Notes: generated by a model not told the origin, from the letters alone. Numbered from the stretch's first letter, positions 39,904 to 48,594 are shown. The stretch is DNA of 64,000 bases from Bradyrhizobium algeriense (GCF_036924595.1 NZ_JAZHRV010000001.1:4030001-4094000), one strand, 5' to 3'. Numbers and translations: made by a program.

Positions 39904-40508
39904 AATATCGGACCGCGATCGCAGCATGGCTTGCCGTTACGGCGACGATCGGCGTCGCCCATGCCGATCCGCGCTATCCGGACTGGCCGTGTACCCAGGC
40001 CAAAGTACCGGAGATTTCTCTCGCAGCGGTGTGGGCAGGCCCGCCGCTCGACGACGTCTCCGGCAAATGGAAAGACGATGCCAAGGTCAGCGCGCTGGTC
40101 GCGAAGCTGGCGGCACGGCGGACCCCGCTCGAGGAAGCGCAGAAGGCGATTGCGGAATATCTGAACGGTGCGGCCGACAAGACCGGAAGCGGAAAGCTGC
40201 TGTTTGCCGGCCTGTTCGACTCCCTCAATGCTCAACGCTCCCAGGTTCTGAACGGGCTGGAACGCGTCACCCGCAAGCAGCGCGAGGCGGCGGAGAAAAT
40301 CCGCAGCGACACGCTTGCCTTGCATGCGTTGCAGGGCGAAACACCGCCCGACCAGGCCAAGATCGACGACCTCGGCAATCAGCTTGTTTGGCAGACGCGC
40401 ATCTTCGAGGACCGGCAGCGCGTCATCAAATTCGTCTGCGAGGTGCCGACGGCGATCGACCAGCGGCTGTTCGCGCTCGGACGAACGATTCAGCAGGAAA
40501 TCGAATAG
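39900..40508 (+). CDS. Unassigned periplasmic coiled-coil protein of the PQQ-linked ABC unit
   Basis: 202 residues with a signal peptide ending near AHAD (about residue 22). The mature part begins with DPRYPDWPC and is mostly charged, helical sequence (LERVTRKQREAAEKI, VWQTRIFEDRQRVIKF) suggesting a coiled coil; two Cys (31 and 180) could form one disulfide. The start overlaps the permease stop (ATGA), so it is a genuine member of the operon. No function is known to me; a periplasmic adaptor or ligand carrier for the ABC set is a guess. Confidence 0.85.
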   Translation: MKYRTAIAAWLAVTATIGVAHADPRYPDWPCTQAKVPEISLAAVWAGPPLDDVSGKWKDDAKVSALVAKLAARRTPLEEAQKAIAEYLNGAADKTGSGKLLFAGLFDSLNAQRSQVLNGLERVTRKQREAAEKIRSDTLALHALQGETPPDQAKIDDLGNQLVWQTRIFEDRQRVIKFVCEVPTAIDQRLFALGRTIQQEIE

Positions 40509-40640
40509 TCGCTGGCGGAATGAGATTGGGCTGGGCCGTGACGGACCCTCTCGTGCCCCCGACCCAAGCGGCTTGAGGGCCGCGACCGCCGGGGCCATTC
40601 TACTTTGCATGGGGTTGTTTTCGCGATTTTGTGTCCCGCT

Positions 40641-41216
40641 CTAGTGCGGCGACGGCGTCGCCCCACCTGCCCGCGGTTCCGGTTGCGACTCCGTCAGAGC
40701 CAGGCCGGCCCGCTCCCAACCATCCGTTCCTTCGGGGTACCACGCAACGTTGGAGTAGCCGAAGGTCAGGATTCGCTTTGCCGCGTTCCAGGACATCCAG
40801 CAATCGGCCAGGCAGTAAATCACCACCAGCGCGGTCTTGTTGCCCGCCGTCGCGCGGACGAGCCCGCGCCGCAGGTAGTCTTCCGTCACAGCCGCCAGCT
40901 TTCCGTAGCCGGTATCGGGCAGCCACACGCTGCCAGGAATGTTGAGCCGCGGCTGGTCGCGCCAGACCGTTCCTTCAGGAAGGTTTGGCGGTTTCGGCGC
41001 GCGCGGCATGACGTCGATGAATACGCCCGCCTTGGTTCGCCAGATCGCCTCGGCCTCAGCTGTTGCCAGAACACGCGCGCCGGCAAGGGTTGCGGGAACC
41101 GGCGCACGATAGTCTTCCATGCGATACCCGTCGGGCTCGGGAGGTTTTTCCTGCGCTGATGTCGAAAAGATGAATGTGAGTGCCGCAAGGATCAGGCCTG
41201 CGAGCGCTTCCTTCAT
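40641..41216 (-). CDS. PQQ-dependent catabolism-associated CXXCW motif protein (rhodanese-like)
   Basis: 191 residues with a signal peptide (about 1-21). It has a rhodanese-like fold ending in the diagnostic C-L-A-D-C-W motif (about residue 135). Family members occur only near PQQ-dependent dehydrogenases. A periplasmic redox or sulfur-handling role is likely but untested. ATG overlaps the stop of the XoxJ-like gene upstream on the same strand. Confidence 0.9.
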   Translation of the reverse strand: MKEALAGLILAALTFIFSTSAQEKPPEPDGYRMEDYRAPVPATLAGARVLATAEAEAIWRTKAGVFIDVMPRAPKPPNLPEGTVWRDQPRLNIPGSVWLPDTGYGKLAAVTEDYLRRGLVRATAGNKTALVVIYCLADCWMSWNAAKRILTFGYSNVAWYPEGTDGWERAGLALTESQPEPRAGGATPSPH

Positions 41217-42112
41217 GGCGCTTTCGTTGCGGTCTCTGCGCCGATCGGCCGGTCGTTGTCGTCGAGCAAGGGAACGCCGTAGTCCAGCAATATCTTGTTG
41301 ATGGCGGGCTGGTTCTCCTGGATCAGGCGGTTGAGCTGCCGCTTCCAGTTCTGGTCAGCCGCCCGCACCCCCAAGCCGATGCGGAAGGCCAGTCGCGGGC
41401 CGGTCTTTTCCTTCACGAGAGGCGTGACATGGAGCGGCGGGTTCGCATTCTTCGCATGGAAGCCCGCCATCGGCCCCCACAGGATGCCGGCGTCAATCTT
41501 GCCCGCCATCAGGTCACCGATCATGGCCTCCGCTGACGAGTCGATACGCGTATCGACCATCAACTGATAGGGTTTGGCATTCGCCATCAGGCCGTTGACT
41601 GCCATGTTCGTGCCAGGCGGCGTGCCGGCCACGATGCCGATATGCTTGCCTTTCAGGCGCTCGTCTTCCAGCGTCGCAACGTCCTCGAGGCCGCTGCCCT
41701 TCTTGGCGACCAGTGCATAGGCGGTGCGGTAGTAGGGATTGGTACCCTGGACCAGGTCGTCGCCTTGCGGAAAGCCCATGATGACGTCGCAACGATGGGC
41801 CCCAAGCGTCATCCGGACGAATCCGGTCGCCTGCGGGAAGTACATGTAGTCCAGCTTCTTGTTCAGCTTCTCGGCGAACAGCTCGGCGAGCTTGTTCTCA
41901 AATCCCTCGCCCTTGTCGTTGGAGAACGGCAGATTGTGCGGGTCGGCGCAGACGCGCAACACCTTGGGATCGACGAGCTCGATCGACAGATCGCCGGTTT
42001 CCTTGATCTGCGCACGCGCGCAGTCGCGCCCGATGAGTATGGCGAGGATCGCCAATATTGCGATCGCCAGCCAGCGCCTTTGTCCGGCATATGTCATCGA
42101 AAGTTGCTGCAC
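41213..42112 (-). CDS. Quinoprotein-dehydrogenase-associated substrate-binding-like protein (XoxJ/MxaJ type)
   Basis: 299 residues, signal peptide ending near ARAQ (about residue 35), then a family 3 binding-protein fold (LRVCADPHNLPFSNDKGEGFENKLAE). XoxJ/MxaJ proteins are periplasmic chaperone-like partners of methanol dehydrogenases. The start at 42112 is GTG; an ATG at 42097 is the alternative and has no better ribosome site. Forms a two-gene unit with the CXXCW protein (ATGA overlap). Confidence 0.9.
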   Translation of the reverse strand: MQQLSMTYAGQRRWLAIAILAILAILIGRDCARAQIKETGDLSIELVDPKVLRVCADPHNLPFSNDKGEGFENKLAELFAEKLNKKLDYMYFPQATGFVRMTLGAHRCDVIMGFPQGDDLVQGTNPYYRTAYALVAKKGSGLEDVATLEDERLKGKHIGIVAGTPPGTNMAVNGLMANAKPYQLMVDTRIDSSAEAMIGDLMAGKIDAGILWGPMAGFHAKNANPPLHVTPLVKEKTGPRLAFRIGLGVRAADQNWKRQLNRLIQENQPAINKILLDYGVPLLDDNDRPIGAETATKAP

Positions 42113-42307
42113 TTCCGGTCCACCATGGTTGCTTCAGAAGAATATCGGCAACCTCGACGAACCAAGTTCCGTTGAAGCCGCAGATGAGCAAAATGCTATG
42201 CTTGTCAATTGGAGCGCGCAACAGGAATAATCCCCGTAGCGGACTCGCCGCCTGTGCTGCGACGCAAACGTCGCTGCGATGAAACATGGAATTGCCGAGG
42301 CCCAAAT

Positions 42308-43231
42308 ATGGCTCATGCCGCATGGATCCTGACTGCGCTCGCGATGCTCGCTACGATGACAACTTCGCGCGCGCAGCAACAGGAGTTGCCCGTCAACTCC
42401 ATTGCGGATGGCGTATTCGTTCACAACGGCCGAACCGCGCAGATGACACGTGAGAACGACGGTGCGATCGCCAATGTCGGTTTCATCGTTGGAGAGGATG
42501 CAGTCGCGGTGATCGATACCGGCGGCAGCGTCCGCGAGGGACGACGATTGATGGCAGCTATTCGTGCCCGGACCGACAAGCCGATCCGGTACGTTATCAA
42601 TACGCATGGCCACCCCGATCATTTTTTCGGCAACGGCGCTTTCGTGCAGAACGAAACGACCTTTGTCGGCCACGCGAACCTGCCACGCGCCCTGGCCACG
42701 CGCGGACAATTCTATCTCGATGCATTTCGCCGTACCATGGGCGACGAGCTGATCGACGAGATACGCATTGTGCCGCCAACGCTGCTCGTCAGCGGCACGC
42801 TGAAGCTGGATCTTGGCGCACGAACCCTCGTCCTGCGGGCGTGGCCTGCTGCGCATAGCGATTGCGATCTCACAGTGCTCGATGAAAAATCCGGAACCCT
42901 GTTTGCGGGCGATCTGGTGTTTCTGGCCCACACGCCCGTGCTGGACGGCAGCATCCGCGGCTGGCTGGGCGTACTCGGCGAACTCGGCGCCCTGCCTGCG
43001 CTACGCGTGGTTCCCGGTCACGGCCCTGTGAGCGGATGGCCGGCCGCCCTCGCCGACGAGCGCCGCTATCTCCAAACACTGGCCGCAGACATACGCGGGC
43101 TCGTCGCTCGCGGCGAGCCGATTGCGGCGGCAGGCACGGCAGCGGGCTCCGAGCGATCCCGATGGGAATTGTTCGACGACTTCAACACCCGCAACGCAAC
43201 CGCAGCATTTTCGGAAATTGAATGGGAATAG
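42308..43231 (+). CDS. Quinoprotein relay system zinc metallohydrolase
   Basis: 307-residue metallo-beta-lactamase-fold protein with a signal peptide ending near SRAQ (about residue 20). Zinc motifs: NTHGHPDHFFGN (HxHxDH), AAHSDCDL, GDLVF and VPGHGPV. This type is found with quinoprotein dehydrogenases and SoxYZ-like carriers; the SoxYZ-like gene follows 56 bp downstream. GAGG precedes the ATG at 42308. By analogy with SoxB/SoxH-type chemistry it may act on a carrier-bound group (inference). Confidence 0.9.
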   Translation: MAHAAWILTALAMLATMTTSRAQQQELPVNSIADGVFVHNGRTAQMTRENDGAIANVGFIVGEDAVAVIDTGGSVREGRRLMAAIRARTDKPIRYVINTHGHPDHFFGNGAFVQNETTFVGHANLPRALATRGQFYLDAFRRTMGDELIDEIRIVPPTLLVSGTLKLDLGARTLVLRAWPAAHSDCDLTVLDEKSGTLFAGDLVFLAHTPVLDGSIRGWLGVLGELGALPALRVVPGHGPVSGWPAALADERRYLQTLAADIRGLVARGEPIAAAGTAAGSERSRWELFDDFNTRNATAAFSEIEWE

Positions 43232-43287
43232 CAGGCGCATTGCCCTATATTGCCCTTTCGTTGCTTTCATCCCTGTGAAGGTGGTGC

Positions 43288-44106
43288 ATGCCCGGATCTT
43301 TCGTCCGCCTGTTCGGTGTCGCTGGCCTGCTGCTGTTTGGCGCGCCGCTGGCGCTTGCCGCCGAGGCGAATGACCCTTGGCCCGGCCTGGCGCAAGACAT
43401 CTTCAACAACCGCCCGATGAACGATGGCAACGACGTGATCGGCATCGAAATGCCCACCCGTGCCGAGGATGCTGCAATCGTCCCGGTGACCTTGCGAACG
43501 AAGCTGTCGCCCGGCGACAGCAGGCAGGTGCTGAGCATTACGCTGGTCATCGACCAGAACCCTGCGCCGATGGCGGCCAAATTCCAGCTCGGGCCGGACG
43601 CCAAGGTGTCTGAGATCTCCACCCGCGTCCGCGTTAACAATTACACCGATGTTCATGCGGTGGCCGAACTCAGCGACGGCAAACTGTACATGACCAAGAC
43701 CTATGTAAAGGCATCCGGCGGCTGCTCGGCGCCTGCCGCCAAGAACGCCGATGAAGCCAAAGGCAGGCTCGGCCAGATGCGCTACCGGCAGTTCGCAAAA
43801 ACCGGCGAAGGCCCCGCCAGCGGCGCGCGCGAGGCCCAGATCATGATCGGGCATCCCAACAATTCCGGCCTGCAGATGGACCAGGTCACGCAATTGTATG
43901 TGCCGGCATTCTTCGTCAACGAACTGCGTCTCTGGCAGGACGACAGCCTGGTGTTGACGATGGAAGGCGGCATTTCAATTTCGGAGGATCCCAATATCAG
44001 GTTCACCTATGTCTCGAATGGCGCGAAGCGCTTCCGCGCCGAGGCCAAGGATACCGAGGGACATGTCTTCCAGCGCGAATGGAAGATCGACGATTCCGGG
44101 ATGTGA
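43288..44106 (+). CDS. Quinoprotein dehydrogenase-associated SoxYZ-like carrier
   Basis: 272 residues: signal peptide (about 1-24), a SoxY-like N-terminal domain with the conserved swinging-arm region VKASGGCSAPA (Cys at about residue 148) and a SoxZ-like C-terminal domain (GREAQIMIGHPNNSGLQM region through KIDDSG). A fused SoxY-SoxZ chain of this kind accompanies PQQ dehydrogenases. The Cys would carry a covalently bound intermediate. AAGGTGG lies before the ATG. Confidence 0.92.
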   Translation: MPGSFVRLFGVAGLLLFGAPLALAAEANDPWPGLAQDIFNNRPMNDGNDVIGIEMPTRAEDAAIVPVTLRTKLSPGDSRQVLSITLVIDQNPAPMAAKFQLGPDAKVSEISTRVRVNNYTDVHAVAELSDGKLYMTKTYVKASGGCSAPAAKNADEAKGRLGQMRYRQFAKTGEGPASGAREAQIMIGHPNNSGLQMDQVTQLYVPAFFVNELRLWQDDSLVLTMEGGISISEDPNIRFTYVSNGAKRFRAEAKDTEGHVFQREWKIDDSGM

Positions 44107-44127
44107 CGCAGGGCCGCGTGCAGCGCC

Positions 44128-44487
44128 TCAGAAACAGCGCACTTCCGCTTCGGCCTGGGCCCGCCTGAGTTCGTTGAGCGCATTTGCCGCCTGCTCCGAC
44201 GTGCGGAACGGGCCGCCCATATCGCCCCGCACCTGCGACAGGCTGAGCACGGTTTCGGCCGTGACATAGCGATCATAGGGCACGAGCGAAGCGATAACGT
44301 CGATCGAACAGGAGCATTGCTCGATCGACTGCCGGCTCTCGCCGTTCGCTTTCAAGCAGCCAAACGCGTATTCGACGCGCGTCGACGTCGGATAATCGTT
44401 GAAGTCCTGGGCGCGCGTGACCGCTGTCATCGTCAACAGCGCCGTCGACACGGCGACAATAGGTCGTACCAATCCGACAAGGGTCAT
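44128..44487 (-). CDS. Small exported four-Cys protein, quinoprotein region
   Basis: 119 residues with a signal peptide ending near TRAQ (about residue 27). The mature part has four Cys (44, 58, 60, 118; FGCLK, QCSCSID, VRCF) that could form two disulfides, and a helical middle. GGAGG precedes the ATG at 44487. Convergent with the SoxYZ-like gene and divergent from the ABC binding protein. No function known; position suggests the same quinoprotein support role. Confidence 0.78.
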   Translation of the reverse strand: MTLVGLVRPIVAVSTALLTMTAVTRAQDFNDYPTSTRVEYAFGCLKANGESRQSIEQCSCSIDVIASLVPYDRYVTAETVLSLSQVRGDMGGPFRTSEQAANALNELRRAQAEAEVRCF

Positions 44488-44573
44488 CGTCTTCCTCCCG
44501 CTAGTAATTGTGGAAGCTATGCTATGACTGTCCCACAGAAAAGCGGATGTTCGAGGAAACGGCTCAAGGCGCC

Positions 44574-45548
44574 ATGAAGTTTTTTGTTCGCATGCTGCTC
44601 GCTGCGATTGTTTCAGTCTCGCTCGGCACGTGCTGCAGCGCCGAGGTTTTGCGCGTTGCGGTGCAGAAGACCGGAACATTCGCCTGGGAACTCGCTGTCA
44701 TCCGTGCGCATGGCCTCGACAAGCGGGCCAACCTTTCGGTCCAGGTTCTCGAACTGGCGAGCCCCGAGGCGGGCAAGATCGCGCTTCGCGCCGGGAACGC
44801 CGACATTGTGGTCACCGATTGGCTTTGGGTATCGCGCGAACGCGGGCTTGGCGCCAAGCTGACATTCTATCCTTATTCGAGCGCGCTCGGCGCCGTGATG
44901 GTACCTGCCCCATCACCGATCCAGACCCTGGCCGATCTCAAGGGCCGCAAGCTCGCCGTCGCTGGTGGCCCGATCGACAAGAGCTGGCTGCTGCTGCTGG
45001 CGTGGTTGAAGCAAGGGGGAATCGACCTGAAGTCGGAGGCGACAATCGCCTACGGCGCGCCACCGCTGCTGGCTGCGAAGACGCTCAGCGGCGAAATGGA
45101 TGCGACCCTGAACTACTGGAATTTCTGCGCCGCACTGGAAGCAAAGGGCTTCCGCCGCATTGCCGGCATTGAGGATCTGCTGCCGAAACTCGGCGCCAAG
45201 GGCCGCACCGCGATGATCGGCTACGTCTTCGACGAAAAATGGGCGAACGCAAACCAGGACAAGCTTGCCCGCTTCATCGCCATCACCCGCGCGGCGAAAG
45301 AGATCCTGTCGACCTCGGATGCGGAATGGGAGAAAATTGTGCCTCTAACCGGTGCTCCCGACGCTGCAACGTTGCGCGCCTATCGCGATCGCTATCGGGA
45401 AGGAATTCCGCGTCGCCCGGTCGCCGACGAAGAAGCCGACGCGCGCATTCTCTACCGCGTGCTGGCTGAAATCGGCGGCCGCGAACTTGTCGGGCCGGCG
45501 CCTGAGCTCGATTCCGGAACATTCTATCACGCGATCCCGGGAGGCTGA
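44574..45548 (+). CDS. NitT/TauT-type ABC substrate-binding protein in the quinoprotein region
   Basis: 324 residues with a signal peptide ending near CCSA-E (about residue 24) and an NMT1/TauA-like binding fold (VAVQKTGTFAWELAVI, GNADIVVTDWLWV, LKGRKLAVAGG). First gene of a three-gene ABC operon (binding protein, permease, ATPase). Ligand unknown; the setting among quinoprotein accessory genes suggests a PQQ- or alcohol-related compound (inference). Confidence 0.88.
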   Translation: MKFFVRMLLAAIVSVSLGTCCSAEVLRVAVQKTGTFAWELAVIRAHGLDKRANLSVQVLELASPEAGKIALRAGNADIVVTDWLWVSRERGLGAKLTFYPYSSALGAVMVPAPSPIQTLADLKGRKLAVAGGPIDKSWLLLLAWLKQGGIDLKSEATIAYGAPPLLAAKTLSGEMDATLNYWNFCAALEAKGFRRIAGIEDLLPKLGAKGRTAMIGYVFDEKWANANQDKLARFIAITRAAKEILSTSDAEWEKIVPLTGAPDAATLRAYRDRYREGIPRRPVADEEADARILYRVLAEIGGRELVGPAPELDSGTFYHAIPGG

Positions 45549-45549
45549 G

Positions 45550-46287
45550 GTGCCGCGCCTGCTGTCATTTGCCGTGCTCCTCGCAACCTGGTGGATCGGC
45601 TCGCTGCTTGCCGGTGATGCGAAACTGCCACCTCCCCCCACCGTGCTCGCGGTCATGATTGCGGAAGCAAGATCGGGTAATTTGTTCTTCCATCTCGGCG
45701 TGACATTGGCGCGCGTTGCGCTCGCCTTCACGCTGGCGATGTCGTTGGGCGCCGCGATTGGATATTTGATGGGCCGGGTACGGCTTGCCGACCGGCTGGG
45801 CGACCCCTGGCTGATCCTGCTGCTCAATCTGCCGGCGCTCGTGGTCATCGTGCTCGCCTACATCTGGGCTGGATTGACTGAAGTCGCCGCAATTGCGGCA
45901 ATCGCCATCAACAAGCTCCCGACGGCCGTCGTTACGCTGCGCGAGGGGGCGCGCGCCCTCGATGCGGCGCTCGACGAAATGGCGACCGTATTTGCGTTGT
46001 CGCGCTGGAAGAAATTCCGGCACGTTATTTTGCCGCAACTGTCGCCCTACATTGCAGCCGCCGCACGATCAGGACTTTCCCTGGTCTGGAAGATCGTCCT
46101 TGTTGCGGAGTTACTCGGACGTCCGAACGGGGTTGGTTTCGAGATTGGCGTGGCGTTCCAGCTGTTCGACATTCCGCTATTGCTGGCCTATTCACTGAGC
46201 TTCGCTGTGGTCGTGCTCCTCATTGAAACCGTATTGGTGCAGCCGTTTGAGGCCCGGTTATCCCGGTGGCGTCCCCGTGCGGCTTGA
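45550..46287 (+). CDS. ABC transporter permease, NitT/TauT type
   Basis: 245-residue membrane protein with about six helices and the EAA-type docking loop DEMATVFALSRWKKFRHVILPQLSPY (about residues 139-164, key Glu/Gly region degenerate). GTG start at 45550 lies 1 base after the binding-protein stop with GGGAGG upstream. Overlaps the ATPase start by 11 bp. Confidence 0.9.
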   Translation: MPRLLSFAVLLATWWIGSLLAGDAKLPPPPTVLAVMIAEARSGNLFFHLGVTLARVALAFTLAMSLGAAIGYLMGRVRLADRLGDPWLILLLNLPALVVIVLAYIWAGLTEVAAIAAIAINKLPTAVVTLREGARALDAALDEMATVFALSRWKKFRHVILPQLSPYIAAAARSGLSLVWKIVLVAELLGRPNGVGFEIGVAFQLFDIPLLLAYSLSFAVVVLLIETVLVQPFEARLSRWRPRAA

Positions 46288-47005
46288 GGTCGATATCGCC
46301 AGCAAGACGTTCAAGAACGCGGCGGGCGAGCAGCACGACGTGATCGCCGGCGTGGCCTTCGCGCTTGATGCCGGAGAGGTAGGCGTCCTTGTCGGTCCAT
46401 CCGGCTGCGGCAAGAGTACGATGCTCAGGATTCTCGCCGGCCTCGACCACGAATTTCAAGGGCGCGTCTCGCGCCCCGCTGGCGCACGAGTAGGCTTCGT
46501 CTTTCAGGAGCCACGGCTGCTGCCCTGGCGGTCGGTCGAAGAAAATGTGCGGCTTGCTGCGCCCCTGGCCGATGAAGCGAAGCTTTCAGCCCTCTTCGAA
46601 ACTCTCGAACTGAAAGCGCATCGTAATCACTTTCCCGGCGAACTATCGCTAGGTCTAGCCCGGCGCGTTGCGCTCGCCCGTGCGTTCGCCGTCGAGCCGG
46701 AGTTCCTCATTCTCGACGAACCACTGGCCTCGCTCGATGCCGCCCTCGCCGCCCGTCTGCGCGATGAGATTGCCATGTTGATGGACGGCCGTTCCATGAT
46801 AACGCTGCTGGTCACCCATGACGTGGACGACGCGGTTCGTCTGGGCGACCGCCTGTTCCTGCTCTCGCCGCGACCGGCTCGGATTCTCGCCCAGCTGCCT
46901 ATCCGCACACCGCGCAGCAAGCGCGGCGACGCCGAGATCGCCGCGATCAAGTTGGACGTCATGCGGCGGATCAACGGCGCTCCCGCCGAGCGGGATGCCT
47001 CATAG
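46277..47005 (+). CDS. ABC transporter ATP-binding protein with atypical signature motif
   Basis: 242 residues. Walker [11 protein letters not shown]-loop FQEPRLLPW, Walker B FLILDEPLASLD and switch His VTHDVDDA are normal. The signature reads LSLGLARRVALARAF, so the usual second Gly of LSGGQ is Leu. GTG at 46277 is chosen because it starts on the first strand of the fold and couples to the permease by overlap; homologous ATPases are of this length. Confidence 0.9.
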   Translation: MRLEVDIASKTFKNAAGEQHDVIAGVAFALDAGEVGVLVGPSGCGKSTMLRILAGLDHEFQGRVSRPAGARVGFVFQEPRLLPWRSVEENVRLAAPLADEAKLSALFETLELKAHRNHFPGELSLGLARRVALARAFAVEPEFLILDEPLASLDAALAARLRDEIAMLMDGRSMITLLVTHDVDDAVRLGDRLFLLSPRPARILAQLPIRTPRSKRGDAEIAAIKLDVMRRINGAPAERDAS

Positions 47006-47052
47006 GCATTGCCAGAGACCGGTGCTAACATGCAGCACCGACGGGGTTGGAG

Positions 47053-47847
47053 ATGAAACGCTCGATCGGAATCGCAACGCTCGGTCTCGCGCTTCTGACC
47101 ATAACGGCAACGGCGCAGGACATGATGCGTCATGTGGACCTGTCGTCGCCCGACATGGTCTCTGCCGAAATGACCCGCGCCGAGGTCGAGGCAGCGCTCG
47201 CTGCGGCGACCACCGTCGCGCCCGCCGATTTCACGGGAAAGAGATTATCCGGCCTCGACCTCTCCGGGCTCAATTTGTCCGGCGCAATTTTCCGCGCGGC
47301 ACGGCTCAACAAGACAAGGCTCGCCGGCGCCAGGCTCGACCGTGCCATCCTCGACCAGGCATGGCTGCTGGAGGCGGACCTGACTGGCGCAAGCCTGAAG
47401 GGCGCAAACCTGTTCGCCTCGCAGATGCCTCGCGCCCGCCTCGACGGCGCCGATCTCTCAGGCTCGCGCATCGCCGCCGATCTCACCGGCGCGAGCCTCG
47501 TCGGAGCCTCGATCGCGGACGCGAATTTGGGCGCCGACATGCGTAACCAGTCGATGGGCCTGATGCGCGCAATACTGAAATCCGCCAATCTGGAACGGCT
47601 GAATGCGCGCGGCGCCGACCTGTCCCGCGTCGATCTCGAATTTGCCGCGCTGAAGGGTAGCGACCTCACGGGCGCTTCTCTCAAGGGAGCCCAGCTTGGG
47701 GGAGCCGACTTGACCGGCATCACCGTCATCGATACCGATTTCGATGGTGCCGATCTCGATTCAGCCAGGTTGATCGCCCCAATCGGCCTCGACCGGGCGA
47801 AAAACTTCGATAAAGCAAAAAATCGAGACCGCCTGATAAAGCAATGA
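47053..47847 (+). CDS. Exported pentapeptide-repeat protein
   Basis: 264 residues with a signal peptide ending near ATAQD (about residue 20), then a long right-handed beta-helix of A(D/N)LxG repeats (LDLSGLNLSGAIF, ADLTGASLKGANL, ADLSRVDLEFAAL). 47 bp after the ABC ATPase. Pentapeptide repeats form DNA-mimic or scaffold rods; a periplasmic one here is presumably structural. Function unknown. Confidence 0.85.
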   Translation: MKRSIGIATLGLALLTITATAQDMMRHVDLSSPDMVSAEMTRAEVEAALAAATTVAPADFTGKRLSGLDLSGLNLSGAIFRAARLNKTRLAGARLDRAILDQAWLLEADLTGASLKGANLFASQMPRARLDGADLSGSRIAADLTGASLVGASIADANLGADMRNQSMGLMRAILKSANLERLNARGADLSRVDLEFAALKGSDLTGASLKGAQLGGADLTGITVIDTDFDGADLDSARLIAPIGLDRAKNFDKAKNRDRLIKQ

Positions 47848-47881
47848 CTGCTCTAGACATTCCCTGATGAAGGACTGCCCG

Positions 47882-48226
47882 ATGCGATGGATCCTGGCTT
47901 TGGTGGCGCTGTTGTCAGCGAGCGTCAATGAACTGGCCGCGCAAGGAAAAGGCATCCGATTGTGGAATCTGACCACCGCGACTATTTCGGAGTTTCAGCT
48001 TTCCCCGGCCGGAAAGAGCGACTGGGGCCCCAACCAGACCCTGAACGACAAGGACAAGGAAGTTGATCACGACGAGCGCCTGCGCATCACGGGGGTACAG
48101 CCGGGACGCTATGACGCCAAGGTCGGCTATCGCGGCGCAAAGCACTGCTTCGTTCGCGACATTGAAATCAAGGCTGATGCCGTGTTTTCGGTCGCAGACA
48201 AGGATTTGAAAGACTGCAACAAGTAG
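47882..48226 (+). CDS. Small exported protein, function unknown
   Basis: 114 residues with a signal peptide ending near LAAQ (about residue 21) and a beta-rich mature domain (IRLWNLTTATISEFQLSP, GVQPGRYDAKVGYRG) with an acidic loop NDKDKEVDHDE and two Cys (89, 112). ATG at 47882 has AAGGA 8 bases upstream; an earlier ATG at 47867 lacks one. The acidic loop is not a proper EF-hand (no Gly at position 6, no Glu at 12). Confidence 0.75.
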   Translation: MRWILALVALLSASVNELAAQGKGIRLWNLTTATISEFQLSPAGKSDWGPNQTLNDKDKEVDHDERLRITGVQPGRYDAKVGYRGAKHCFVRDIEIKADAVFSVADKDLKDCNK

Positions 48227-48247
48227 CCGCTACGACTGGACGAATAT

Positions 48248-48484
48248 TCAGCCGAGAGACCACACGGCCTCTCCAGAAGCCTTTTGGTTGTTGCGGGGGT
48301 ATTCGCAACGCCATTTGACCGCGGTCCATTTCGGGTGTTCGCCCACCCACTGGGCGATGTAGGGCTGCGCGGCCATGGCACATTGCCGCAACGAAACATC
48401 TGAAGAAAACACCAGATGGGTTTCCTCGCAGGTGGCCGGCGAGAGCACCGCACAGACGGTCACGATCAAATCTATCGGGGTCAT
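48248..48484 (-). CDS. Small Cys-containing exported protein, function unknown
   Basis: 78 residues with a short hydrophobic leader (about 1-15) and four Cys (11, 19, 35, 60). AAGGGA precedes the ATG at 48484 at good spacing. Convergent with the preceding small gene. No domain is recognised. Confidence 0.65.
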   Translation of the reverse strand: MTPIDLIVTVCAVLSPATCEETHLVFSSDVSLRQCAMAAQPYIAQWVGEHPKWTAVKWRCEYPRNNQKASGEAVWSLG

Positions 48485-48594
48485 GCTCGATATCCCTTGA
48501 ATTGCTCCCGAATGGATAACGCAAAAGCTACGGTAACGGGCGGCGTAAAGTTTCACTACCCCGTGAAAAGCCGGAACCCGGCCGCGCCTCAACC

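Noticed and set aside
40509..40640. Intrinsic terminator between the convergent ABC unit and CXXCW genes
   Set aside because: Only weak, short complementary GC stretches and no adequate T-run were found.
47882..48226. Possible lanmodulin-like or EF-hand lanthanide-binding protein
   Set aside because: The acidic loop NDKDKEVDHDE lacks the Gly at position 6, the Glu at position 12 and the Pro at position 2 seen in lanmodulin, and there is only one such loop.
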